This document shows positions 1 through 6,140 of a stretch of 6,421 nucleotides of DNA, in pieces. Under the pieces are notes generated by a model. It did no database searches and had not been told where the DNA came from. It saw only the letters and a program-made list of their open reading frames with translations. A program made the translations under genes and the position numbers. This DNA is from PHAA01 sp964584415 (GTDB taxonomy: Bacteria > Bacillota > Syntrophomonadia > Syntrophomonadales > Syntrophomonadaceae), in the NCBI GenBank assembly GCA_964584415.1, contig CAZOZX010000115.1:1-6421 (forward strand), written 5' to 3'. The first letter of the stretch is position 1; each line of letters starts with the position of its first letter.

Positions 1-729
1 ACGGCCGGCATTACCCGCATTAAACACGTATAGGGCTAAAGCCAGAACCAGCAGCAGCACTATAATTTTGGGTGCGCCCGATCCCGGGAAAAACCCGAAT
101 ACCAAAACCGCCAAGATAAATAAAAAGATCTGATTCAGCCGGACAAAGAGTGCATAGTGCTCATCTTTGTGCATTGCTTTACCATATGTCTCCGGATCCA
201 TTTGGTCCATATTAACTGTCTCCGCCGGTTTGTTGCTCTTGCTGACGACCTGGCTTAGGAACGCAGGATCCTCAGGTGTAATCCCGAACATCCCTCGTTT
301 AGTTTTTATACATATGAACCCGTCGTTCACAACCGTCGCTGTCATTCTTAGAGTACCTATGCCGCGGGCGGTATAAGCTCCATACATATAGCCTTTCCAG
401 GATGTTGCAATTAAGGGAAACAGATTGGCGCGGCCCTTGACCTCAATAATTTCATTTATATCGCTCCACGCTATCCTTTTTCTGGACAGTCCCCAGATAA
501 TAACCAGAGCGTTGTCCTCAATCTTATATCTTATGAAGAAGGCACCTAATACCAGGTAAGCATAAACCGCTGCAAAAATGTAGGTTGGTCCCAGCAGCAT
601 TATTCTTAAAGCCCGATCAGCTGGGTCTCCTAAAGCATAATCAATTCCGAATATAGCAAAGCCAAAAAGTACTATCCCCATAAATAATCCTATGAATCCG
701 CCATAAGCATTTTTGGGTTTATAAACCAT
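1..729 (-). CDS. Membrane protein with bacterial PH-like domain (partial, C-terminus beyond left edge)
   Basis: An open frame of 243 codons reads on the minus strand from ATG at 729 to the window edge with no stop, so the C-terminus is missing. Hydrophobic segments lie at about residues 11-29 and 43-65. A beta-rich soluble stretch follows at about 66-158 (starting RYKIEDNALVI, with a tryptophan in AWSDINEI, ending FGITPEDPAFL), then two more hydrophobic segments at about 200-217 and 220-237. The TPEDPAFL ending and the two preceding membrane helices resemble the bacterial PH domain family (bPH type, e.g. PF10882). The domain is probably cytoplasmic. No function can be assigned beyond a membrane or envelope role. 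The start at 729 is preferred because GGGAGAGGGG lies 9 nt upstream. An in-frame ATG at 753 has only a weak site. The gene begins 57 nt after the phosphofructokinase stop with no terminator between, so co-transcription is likely. The family call comes from reading the sequence by eye. Confidence 0.8.
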   Translation of the reverse strand, partial: MVYKPKNAYGGFIGLFMGIVLFGFAIFGIDYALGDPADRALRIMLLGPTYIFAAVYAYLVLGAFFIRYKIEDNALVIIWGLSRKRIAWSDINEIIEVKGRANLFPLIATSWKGYMYGAYTARGIGTLRMTATVVNDGFICIKTKRGMFGITPEDPAFLSQVVSKSNKPAETVNMDQMDPETYGKAMHKDEHYALFVRLNQIFLFILAVLVFGFFPGSGAPKIIVLLLVLALALYVFNAGNAGR

Positions 730-738
730 AATCTTATA

Positions 739-748
739 CCCCTCTCCC
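739..748 (-). promoter_or_regulatory. Ribosome binding site of the PH-domain gene
   Basis: The minus strand reads GGGAGAGGGG here, 9 nt before the ATG at 729. It lies inside the eight-codon extension that a start at 753 would add, so it is the main reason for preferring the shorter start. Confidence 0.6.
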
Positions 749-786
749 AACATATTCTTCTGAACTATGGAAAACTCACGCGGTTA

Positions 787-1881
787 TCATCCGTCCCCAA
801 AGCTAATATCCATGGCTCTAGCCGTCTCAACCAGGTTACCCACGGGATTCACTTTTTTCAACTCCTTAATAGCCTCTTTGATCGGAACAGTTACAATGTC
901 CGGGCCTCGCAGGCTAACCATTGTACCTGTGTGCCCATTGACAAACGCCTCAACCGCAGCCACACCATATCGCGCTGACAGAATGCGGTCATAAGGTATC
1001 GGTGATCCTCCCCGCTGCAGGTGTCCTAATACAGTAACCCGGGATTCAACTTTAGCCATTTCTTCAATCTCACTGGCCAACTTCTGGCCAATTCCGCCCA
1101 GACGAACCGGGTCATGGCTCTCGGCTACCATCTTCTGGACAACCTGCTCGCCACCCAGGGGAACTGCCCCTTCTGCGACTACAATAATACTAAACTTCTT
1201 ACCATGCCATTGGCGCTGACGAATTTTTTCTATTACAAATTCGATTCTATACGGTATCTCCGGAATCAAGATAATGTGTGCTCCTCCTGATATACCGGCA
1301 TGCAATGCGATCCAACCGGCGTAACGGCCCATAACTTCAAGAATCATAGCCCGGTGATGGGATTCTGCCGTGGTGTGTAAGCGATCCAAAGCTTCTGAGG
1401 CAGTATCCACCGCTGTATTGAACCCAAAGGTTACATCGGTACAGGAAAGATCATTATCGATGGTTTTCGGGACTCCTACCACCGCAACCCCTTTTTCGAA
1501 AAACTTCTGGGCTATATTCAGACTGCCGTCACCGCCAATTACAATCAATCCATCCAAACCCAGCCCTTTAAGGTTATTGATAGCCCGATCCGATTCATCG
1601 ATGACTACCCGCTTTCCATTCTGGGTTGAGAAAAACTCAAAGGGATTATCACGGTTGCTGCTGCCTAAAATAGTACCGCCTCTATAACCAATCCCAGATA
1701 TCGTTTTAAGATCCAGCGGAATCGACTCATTTTCGACCAAGCCTTTGAACCCGTCCAGGAATCCAACCACTTCCATATTATACTTGGTGATGGCTGCTTT
1801 GGTAACCGCCCTGATTACCGAATTCAGTCCCGGGCAGTCACCGCCACCGGTCAGCACACCGATCCTGTTATGTTTGCCCAC
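787..1881 (-). CDS. pfkA: 6-phosphofructokinase (mixed-substrate clade, probably ATP-dependent)
   Basis: This 364-residue cytoplasmic enzyme phosphorylates fructose 6-phosphate to fructose 1,6-bisphosphate in glycolysis. Seen in the sequence: donor-binding loop GGGDCPGLN (12-20), GGDGS (116-120), catalytic PKTIDND (138-144, Asp142 matching the E. coli base Asp127), MGR (184-186), Glu237 (E. coli Glu222), and the substrate loop GHLQRGG (286-292). Gly119, matching E. coli Gly104, is the ATP-type residue; pyrophosphate enzymes carry Asp there. Lys139, matching Gly124, is typical of pyrophosphate enzymes and of some ATP enzymes in the mixed clade. ATP is therefore the likelier donor, but this is not certain. 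The position aligned with the E. coli allosteric residue Glu187 is His202, which suggests altered effector control. Length is slightly above the 320 or so of E. coli PfkA and usual for this clade. The start is GTG with AGGGGGT 7 nt upstream. The gene lies 104 nt downstream of htrA and upstream of the PH-domain gene, with no terminator on either side. Confidence 0.95.
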   Translation of the reverse strand: MGKHNRIGVLTGGGDCPGLNSVIRAVTKAAITKYNMEVVGFLDGFKGLVENESIPLDLKTISGIGYRGGTILGSSNRDNPFEFFSTQNGKRVVIDESDRAINNLKGLGLDGLIVIGGDGSLNIAQKFFEKGVAVVGVPKTIDNDLSCTDVTFGFNTAVDTASEALDRLHTTAESHHRAMILEVMGRYAGWIALHAGISGGAHIILIPEIPYRIEFVIEKIRQRQWHGKKFSIIVVAEGAVPLGGEQVVQKMVAESHDPVRLGGIGQKLASEIEEMAKVESRVTVLGHLQRGGSPIPYDRILSARYGVAAVEAFVNGHTGTMVSLRGPDIVTVPIKEAIKELKKVNPVGNLVETARAMDISFGDG

Positions 1882-1888
1882 TGATGTG

Positions 1889-1895
1889 ACCCCCT
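1889..1895 (-). promoter_or_regulatory. Ribosome binding site deciding the GTG start of pfkA
   Basis: AGGGGGT on the minus strand lies 7 nt before the GTG at 1881-1879. This spacing supports GTG as the start and places the GGGDCPGLN motif at its usual distance from the N-terminus. Confidence 0.7.
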
Positions 1896-1924
1896 AAAAC
1901 AAATATATGTTATCTCTTACTATG

Positions 1925-1935
1925 CCTGTTCCAGG
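1925..1935. promoter_or_regulatory. Short palindrome in the pfkA leader, candidate operator
   Basis: CCTGTTCCAGG is a perfect 4-bp inverted repeat around TTC. On the minus strand its core is CTGGAACAG, the same nine bases found in the larger palindrome at 6052-6066 upstream of the QueG-like gene. It lies 44 nt upstream of the pfkA start codon and just downstream of the possible -10 elements. A regulator site is an inference; the arms are short. Confidence 0.3.
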
Positions 1936-1952
1936 ACTACTAATCCAGTGAA

Positions 1953-1966
1953 TTTATATCATATCA
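1953..1966 (-). promoter_or_regulatory. Possible pfkA promoter (-10 region only)
   Basis: The minus strand reads TGATATGATATAAA, containing two overlapping extended -10 patterns (TGA-TATGAT and TGA-TATAAA). No convincing -35 hexamer lies at 16-18 nt, and the stretch is simply AT-rich, so this is a weak candidate. If it is not real, pfkA is read from the htrA promoter, since no terminator separates the two genes. Confidence 0.35.
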
Positions 1967-1985
1967 TTCGCAATTTTATGCCTAT

Positions 1986-3158
1986 TTACCTGCTGCTGTT
2001 TTGAGGTTTTTCGACAAGGATAACCGGTATCGAAAACGCCTTCCCGGAACGTATGATCTTAACGGTTATGGTCTCGCCAACTTTCCGAGTCTTGAGAAAA
2101 TCCTGCAGTTCTTCATAATCTTTTATGGCGCTATCATTAAGGCTAACGATTACGTCATTCACTTTGATGCCGGCTTTTTCAGCTGGACCGCCCGCAATCA
2201 CATTGGCCACTATTACACCTGTGTTTTCTATATTATATCGGGCGGCAAAGGTTTCATTCATAGGTTCCAGCCATACCCCAATGTAAGGCCGAACTACCTT
2301 ACCGGTTTGAATCAGCTCGTTTATGACTTCCTTGGCGGTGTTGACAGAGATGGCGAATCCTATCCCCTGGGCCTCATAATTTACGGCGGTATTAATTCCT
2401 ACCACCTGACCTTTGGTATTGAGCAAAGGCCCCCCGCTGTTACCGGGATTAATAGCAGCATCGGTTTGGATCAGATTGCGGTACACACGATCCTCTATGC
2501 TGATCGGCCGCCCTTTAGCACTGATTACGCCAACCGTTACAGTGTGGTCCAGACCATATGGATTACCTATAGCTACCACCCAGTCCCCTACCCTGATATT
2601 ATCGGAGTCTCCCAAGTCTATGGTGGTAAGCTTTTTATCCGCCGCAATCTTTATGATAGCCAGGTCCAATTCATAATCCTGGCCAACTACCGAAGCCGCA
2701 TATTTTTTGTCTTCTCCCCCAAGGCGCACGGTGATACTGCTAGCTGCATCGATCACATGCTGGTTGGTCAAAATATATCCATCCGAACTGATTAAGAAGC
2801 CTGTCCCAACTCCGGTCTGGACATTTTGCTGCGGAGTAACTCCATTGCCGCCAAAAAAGTCGCGGAAAAAGTCATTATTGAAAAAGACATCATTGCTATT
2901 GACCGTGGTTACCGTTTCCACGTTGACCACTGCCGGGCTCACCTTCTCCACCATATTGGCAATATCAGAACTCCCAACAATAGATGGGCTATTGGTCAGT
3001 AATTGGAGAGGGGGGCTGGTATCCTGATTGTTTATGTTACTCTGGTCAGATCCCGGTAACTTGTCCTTATTAGTCAGAATGCCGCATCCAGCCACGATAA
3101 GAGTCAGCAAAACCAGCAGCATGGCTCTTATTATATGACCTGTCCGTTTATTTTTCAT
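1986..3158 (-). CDS. htrA: HtrA/DegP-like serine protease, lipoprotein form, with one PDZ domain
   Basis: This 390-residue trypsin-like protease probably degrades or refolds damaged proteins outside the cytoplasmic membrane. The N-terminus has basic residues, a hydrophobic core (about 12-23) and the lipobox VAGC with Cys25, so it is predicted to be cleaved by signal peptidase II and lipid-anchored. Many Firmicute HtrA proteins are instead held by a transmembrane helix. A polar Ser/Asn/Gln linker follows (about 26-65), then the protease domain (about 66-285). The catalytic triad is His134 (TNQHVID), Asp165 (ELDLAI) and Ser241 (GNSGGP). One C-terminal PDZ domain covers about 288-385. Nothing essential is missing and the length is normal. 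The start at 3158 has AAGGAG 7 nt upstream. A promoter with an extended -10 lies in the spacer, so htrA probably starts its own unit, perhaps running on into pfkA. Confidence 0.95.
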   Translation of the reverse strand: MKNKRTGHIIRAMLLVLLTLIVAGCGILTNKDKLPGSDQSNINNQDTSPPLQLLTNSPSIVGSSDIANMVEKVSPAVVNVETVTTVNSNDVFFNNDFFRDFFGGNGVTPQQNVQTGVGTGFLISSDGYILTNQHVIDAASSITVRLGGEDKKYAASVVGQDYELDLAIIKIAADKKLTTIDLGDSDNIRVGDWVVAIGNPYGLDHTVTVGVISAKGRPISIEDRVYRNLIQTDAAINPGNSGGPLLNTKGQVVGINTAVNYEAQGIGFAISVNTAKEVINELIQTGKVVRPYIGVWLEPMNETFAARYNIENTGVIVANVIAGGPAEKAGIKVNDVIVSLNDSAIKDYEELQDFLKTRKVGETITVKIIRSGKAFSIPVILVEKPQNSSR

Positions 3159-3165
3159 GGATGAA

Positions 3166-3171
3166 CTCCTT
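3166..3171 (-). promoter_or_regulatory. Ribosome binding site of htrA
   Basis: AAGGAG on the minus strand lies 7 nt before the ATG at 3158. It is a strong match and fixes the start, which in turn gives a complete lipoprotein signal peptide. Confidence 0.8.
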
Positions 3172-3193
3172 AATTCACAATGAAGTATGTTAC

Positions 3194-3225
3194 CATAAAT
3201 ATTACCACTCCCGGTTAATGTTATG
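3194..3225. promoter_or_regulatory. Imperfect dyad across the htrA promoter, candidate operator
   Basis: On the minus strand the arms CATAACATTAACC (3225-3213) and GGTAATATTTATG (3206-3194) face each other across six bases. Nine of 13 positions are complementary, and the outer five and inner three are perfect. The dyad starts inside the -35 box and runs past the -10 box, where a repressor would block polymerase. AT-rich sequence makes chance dyads common. Confidence 0.3.
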
Positions 3226-3227
3226 AA
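3199..3227 (-). promoter_or_regulatory. htrA promoter, sigma-A type with extended -10
   Basis: The minus strand has TTCATA (3227-3222, 4 of 6 matches to TTGACA), a 17-nt spacer, and TAATAT (3204-3199, 5 of 6 to TATAAT) preceded by TG plus one base, which is the extended -10 element. It lies in the 89-nt spacer between ATP-grasp gene B and htrA, so htrA can be expressed independently of the upstream pair. Confidence 0.65.
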
Positions 3228-3247
3228 AACAAATTCTTATCCGCTGT

Positions 3248-4591
3248 TTACCGGTGCCTTTTGAAACCCGACAAGTAGATAGCATAAAGAAGCGGCCTTT
3301 TGAAGGTATTCCGAACGATAGCCTGCGATAGAGTAGTAACCGTGGTTTTGCGCGGCTTGGAATTAACCTCGATTATCCATAGTTTTCCCTTCTTATCTAT
3401 ACCTATATCCAAACCTAATTCACCATAATTGTTCTGGCTGCTGGTTTCGAGGGTCTCGGCGGTCATCTGGCATAACCTCCGCAGTTCATCATTCTTTTCT
3501 TTAATTAATGATTTATCTCCTCCAAATATCTTATTTAAAACCCGGGCGCTGGTTTCCGCTATACCGCCTCGGCTTAGATTGGCAATGCTGCTTCCCCTCG
3601 GTGCTACCCGTACGAACTTTTTACTTATCAGCCACTTTCCTTCGCCGTCTTTTTGCATGATTATCCTCATATCAAAAGGACTGCCTGAATAGGTATCCAA
3701 ATTTATGCCCTGCTGGACAATATATGCCCGTTTGCCGCGAGTAGATCTGGTGCGGGCTAATAAATCACCAATGCTGCCAGCTTGACCAGAACGCCGGCCA
3801 TAATTATAAATAGTGTAATTAAAGTTTGAACCATTTATGTTGACTTTAATGATCCTGTTACCCAGGCTGCCGTTGCAGGGTTTTAGATAAAGAGTACTAT
3901 ATTTTTGAGCTAATTCAGTAATGTTGGGCAGGTCTAAAATATGTGTCTCTGGTAGGTAAGGGATTAAGGCACTATTCTGGGCAAGAAGTTCGTGAACCCG
4001 CCATTTATTTAAAAATGAAGGATTAAAATAGTGTATATGAGGGAGACCCATCAGTCTTTTTTTAACACCCTTGCTCCGAGCCTGAGCCACCCGGGTGGTT
4101 ATCCGATCATAGATTACATCCGGAAGCGGGAAAATGGAGCCATACCATCGTCCCCGCTCCAAACCTCCGTTGCGCCATACAAAACCTTTTACAGTATTAT
4201 TGTGCCAATTTATGCTGCCCGGGGTAAAAATAAATATTTGAGCTGGAAGCCGCCGTCCGATCGTGCTTAAATAGATCATTTCCGCCTGCACACTTTTGGG
4301 GTCATACTCCTCATGATTGGGCAGGTAATCAACCATAATTCCCACCACTGGTCCGATATGAATCATGTCGTGTTCACGGTCAAAGCGAATTCGCAAACCC
4401 TGAACACTGTTGAGATGCAGGGCGTGGGCCAGTTCGGAGGACAATCTGAAACTCCCCGGAGTATTATTCTTAACGACCATGGTTGTATTGACCACGTTGG
4501 TTCCAACCCTCACTTTAACCTGGCTGGAGCGTGGAATATTTAAACGCTTTATGGTCTTTTCGGCTACACTAATCTCCCCCACAGTTTGCAT
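3248..4591 (-). CDS. YheC/YheD-like ATP-grasp protein, paralogue B
   Basis: This 447-residue protein belongs to the YheC/YheD ATP-grasp family, whose B. subtilis members are spore-associated; the substrate is unknown. ATP-grasp enzymes generally join a carboxylate to an amine through an acyl phosphate. Residues 1-78 form a beta-rich N-terminal domain. Family motifs follow: IGPVVGI (79-85), PDVIYDR (157-163), the ATP lysine in YLKPCNGSLG (Lys237), YIVQQ (290-294), Asp307-Met-Arg, and the metal-binding end GELGLDIGID (390-399) with Glu408 and Asn410 in IIEVN. It ends KRPLLYAIYLSGFK, as paralogue A does (RKPLLYARHLAGFK), so the two are distant paralogues of equal length and layout. An upstream in-frame ATG at 4636 would overlap gene A by 38 nt and has no ribosome binding site. 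The ATG at 4591 has AGAAAGG 10 nt before it, within the last codons of A, so translation is probably coupled. Confidence 0.9.
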   Translation of the reverse strand: MQTVGEISVAEKTIKRLNIPRSSQVKVRVGTNVVNTTMVVKNNTPGSFRLSSELAHALHLNSVQGLRIRFDREHDMIHIGPVVGIMVDYLPNHEEYDPKSVQAEMIYLSTIGRRLPAQIFIFTPGSINWHNNTVKGFVWRNGGLERGRWYGSIFPLPDVIYDRITTRVAQARSKGVKKRLMGLPHIHYFNPSFLNKWRVHELLAQNSALIPYLPETHILDLPNITELAQKYSTLYLKPCNGSLGNRIIKVNINGSNFNYTIYNYGRRSGQAGSIGDLLARTRSTRGKRAYIVQQGINLDTYSGSPFDMRIIMQKDGEGKWLISKKFVRVAPRGSSIANLSRGGIAETSARVLNKIFGGDKSLIKEKNDELRRLCQMTAETLETSSQNNYGELGLDIGIDKKGKLWIIEVNSKPRKTTVTTLSQAIVRNTFKRPLLYAIYLSGFKRHR

Positions 4592-4598
4592 CGGCGCT

Positions 4599-5951
4599 CT
4601 ACCTTTCTGATTTGAATCCGGCCAGGTGGCGGGCATATAGTAATGGCTTGCGCACCGTCATGCGACGGGTGTTACGTTCTCCTATCAAGACAAAAACCTG
4701 GCGGGCTGGTTTTAAATTAGCTTCAATAAACCACAGCTTGCCCTTAACATCTATTCCGATATCAATCCCCAATTCACCAATCCCGCCCGTATCATTTTCC
4801 AATGCCCGGGCAACTTCCAAGGCCAGATAATCAACTTCCTTCATTATTTCCCGCGCCCTCGTATCAGGGAAACGCCTTCTCAATATCCCCATCATTTTGC
4901 TGCCGCTTCCCCCACCTGAGATGTTGCTGGTAATGGAGCCTTTCTGCCCGATTCTAAATGCCTTACCGGTGACGGACCATTCCCCATTATCATCCTTTTG
5001 CACCATGGCCCGTACATCGCAGATTCTGCCATTCACACTAAGCAAATTTATCTTCTGCTGGACTATATATCGGTGGCGGCGCATTATCCGGCCCAGATTC
5101 TGCCGCAAACTTCCCCGGTTCAGAGCATAGCCGGAATGAGGCGTGTATTTGACTTTATATTGATAGCGGTAGGAAGAATTACGCCCCCGGTTTACCCTTA
5201 TAATGTCCCTGCCCTGTGAACCATTGACAGGTTTTATATATACAGAGCCGTGTTTACGCAGCATATTATCTACCTGTTGAAAGCCATTGACCCGGTTGGT
5301 GTCCGGTACATATTTACTTAGTTCCGGGGACTGCGATAATATTCGGTAGGTCTGCCATTTTCCGATTAAAGGCGGATTGATGAATTTGCATCCCATAGCC
5401 AGCAGTCTATTTCTTAGATGAACCTTGGCCGGTGAGTAGCCCCCATCACGGGGGTAAATCACATCGGGAATGGGAAACACGCCACGATGCCAACCGCCAT
5501 TTGAATATATATACCCTACCACCGTTCTTTCACCGAAGTTTATATGGTAGGGATCAAAGCCAAAACAAAGCTGCCCTAACCTCATTCCTTCAACACACAG
5601 TTCGCGGATAAAAAAGCTCTGGCCCCCAAAGGGTCTGCTTAAATCGTTTGAAACGGCGTGCATGATCCCAACCACCGGACCAATATTCAATCGCTGCTCT
5701 TCTAGTTTGGCTGCATAACGATGAGCGGAGGGGAGATGTAACCGGTTAAGGGTGACAGGACTGAACTGCATGAATTTGCCTGCCCGATTAGCGATTCTGG
5801 TCTTAAGTCGTAATTCCAGCTTACCAACGGATAAAATCACCATTGTTCCTTCGGAGAGATTCAATTCCTGGGCTACTGCTTTACTTAAGCGCAATGATGA
5901 GTCATTCAAATGAGAATTCCTGCTGACCATCACTAATGAGGCTAGCATCAT
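4599..5951 (-). CDS. YheC/YheD-like ATP-grasp protein, paralogue A
   Basis: This 450-residue ATP-grasp protein is close to the length of B. subtilis YheD. A beta-rich N-terminal domain (about 10-88) precedes IGPVVGI (90-96), PDVIYPR (162-168), FINPP (190-194), the nucleotide-binding YIKPVNGSQG (Lys240), YIVQQ (295-299), DVRAMVQKD (312-320), a glycine-rich ISGGGSGS (344-351), GELGIDIGID (392-401) and FIEAN with Glu410 and Asn412 as likely magnesium ligands. All expected ATP-grasp residues are present, so it is probably an active ligase; its substrate cannot be read from the sequence. Membrane segments and a signal peptide are absent, so it acts in the cytoplasm, possibly in the mother cell if it is sporulation-linked. 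The start is one of two adjacent ATG codons (5951 or 5948) with GGAGGT 8 nt before the first. It is the first gene of the A-B pair and diverges from the QueG-like gene. Confidence 0.9.
   Translation of the reverse strand: MMLASLVMVSRNSHLNDSSLRLSKAVAQELNLSEGTMVILSVGKLELRLKTRIANRAGKFMQFSPVTLNRLHLPSAHRYAAKLEEQRLNIGPVVGIMHAVSNDLSRPFGGQSFFIRELCVEGMRLGQLCFGFDPYHINFGERTVVGYIYSNGGWHRGVFPIPDVIYPRDGGYSPAKVHLRNRLLAMGCKFINPPLIGKWQTYRILSQSPELSKYVPDTNRVNGFQQVDNMLRKHGSVYIKPVNGSQGRDIIRVNRGRNSSYRYQYKVKYTPHSGYALNRGSLRQNLGRIMRRHRYIVQQKINLLSVNGRICDVRAMVQKDDNGEWSVTGKAFRIGQKGSITSNISGGGSGSKMMGILRRRFPDTRAREIMKEVDYLALEVARALENDTGGIGELGIDIGIDVKGKLWFIEANLKPARQVFVLIGERNTRRMTVRKPLLYARHLAGFKSER
4602..4608 (-). promoter_or_regulatory. 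Ribosome binding site of ATP-grasp gene B, inside the end of gene A
   Basis: AGAAAGG on the minus strand encodes part of the last residues of gene A (GAA AGG, directly before TAG at 4601-4599) and lies 10 nt before the ATG at 4591. It decides the start of B and suggests that ribosomes finishing A restart on B. Confidence 0.6.
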
Positions 5952-5959
5952 ATATTATT

Positions 5960-5965
5960 ACCTCC
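5960..5965 (-). promoter_or_regulatory. Ribosome binding site of ATP-grasp gene A
   Basis: GGAGGT on the minus strand lies 8 nt before the ATG at 5951 and 11 nt before the second ATG at 5948. The spacing favours 5951. Confidence 0.7.
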
Positions 5966-5985
5966 GCATTCAGTCTATTTATCTT

Positions 5986-6014
5986 TAGGATATGAAAGCT
6001 CAGCGGGGCATGTG
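5986..6014 (-). promoter_or_regulatory. Possible sigma-K-like sporulation promoter of the A-B pair
   Basis: The minus strand has CACA (6014-6011), a 16-nt spacer, and CATATCCTA (5994-5986). This fits the sigma-K pattern (AC at -35, CATA-N3-TA at -10). No good sigma-A pair is visible in the same spacer; the best is TTATCA with a poor TCATAT. The pattern is short, so chance is possible. The link with spore-associated YheC/YheD proteins makes it plausible. Confidence 0.35.
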
Positions 6015-6035
6015 ATAAAATCGTTCTTACTTCTG

Positions 6036-6045
6036 TCTGATCAGA
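6036..6045. repeat. 10-bp perfect palindrome in the divergent spacer
   Basis: TCTGATCAGA is fully self-complementary. It lies between the putative A promoter and the larger palindrome at 6052-6066. A regulator site is possible, but a palindrome of this size alone is weak evidence. Confidence 0.3.
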
Positions 6046-6051
6046 TTACTC

Positions 6052-6066
6052 TTGCTGGAACAGCAA
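6052..6066. promoter_or_regulatory. 15-bp inverted repeat upstream of the QueG-like gene, candidate operator
   Basis: TTGCTGGAACAGCAA has perfect 6-bp arms around GAA. No T-run follows on either strand, so it is not a terminator. Its centre is about 45 nt upstream of the -10 box of the plus-strand promoter. The core CTGGAACAG recurs on the minus strand upstream of pfkA (1934-1926). Confidence 0.4.
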
Positions 6067-6081
6067 CCATTCTTTCTAACC

Positions 6082-6108
6082 TTCCAAAATGGTACTGTGT
6101 GGTATAAT
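6082..6108 (+). promoter_or_regulatory. Promoter of the QueG-like gene, extended -10
   Basis: TATAAT at 6103-6108 is a perfect -10 box, preceded by TG plus one base (extended -10). The best upstream element is TTCCAA at 6082-6087 with a short 15-nt spacer, so the extended -10 probably carries most of the recognition. Transcription would start near 6115, about 35 nt before the start codon. An inverted repeat ACCATT (6066-6071) / AATGGT (6088-6093) brackets the weak -35 element. Confidence 0.7.
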
Positions 6109-6133
6109 AATGATAGTCAAGCTCTAGGCATAG

Positions 6134-6140
6134 AAAGGAG
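6134..6140 (+). promoter_or_regulatory. Ribosome binding site of the QueG-like gene
   Basis: AAAGGAG lies 8 nt before the ATG at 6149. A nearer ATG at 6144 is only 3 nt away and is closed by a TGA after eight codons, so 6149 is the start. Confidence 0.75.

Noticed and set aside
730..753. Eight-codon N-terminal extension of the PH-domain protein from ATG 753
   Set aside because: The best ribosome binding site lies inside this extension and fits the ATG at 729; upstream of 753 there is only a weak purine run. It cannot be fully excluded.
1882..1985. Terminator or riboswitch between htrA and pfkA
   Set aside because: No stable GC-rich stem followed by a T-run and no recognisable riboswitch core are present in the 104-nt spacer; only short dyads are seen.
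2001..2795. 264-codon open frame on the plus strand opposite htrA
   Set aside because: It starts with TTG, has no ribosome binding site, resembles no family, and lies wholly within htrA, whose catalytic motifs are intact; it is an antisense shadow.
4592..4636. Longer N-terminus for ATP-grasp gene B, starting at ATG 4636
   Set aside because: It would overlap gene A by 38 nt, has no ribosome binding site, and adds 15 residues of unremarkable composition, while 4591 has AGAAAGG at a workable distance.
6052..6066. Rho-independent terminator in the divergent spacer
   Set aside because: The hairpin has no T-run on either strand and lies between divergent genes, where no transcript needs to end.
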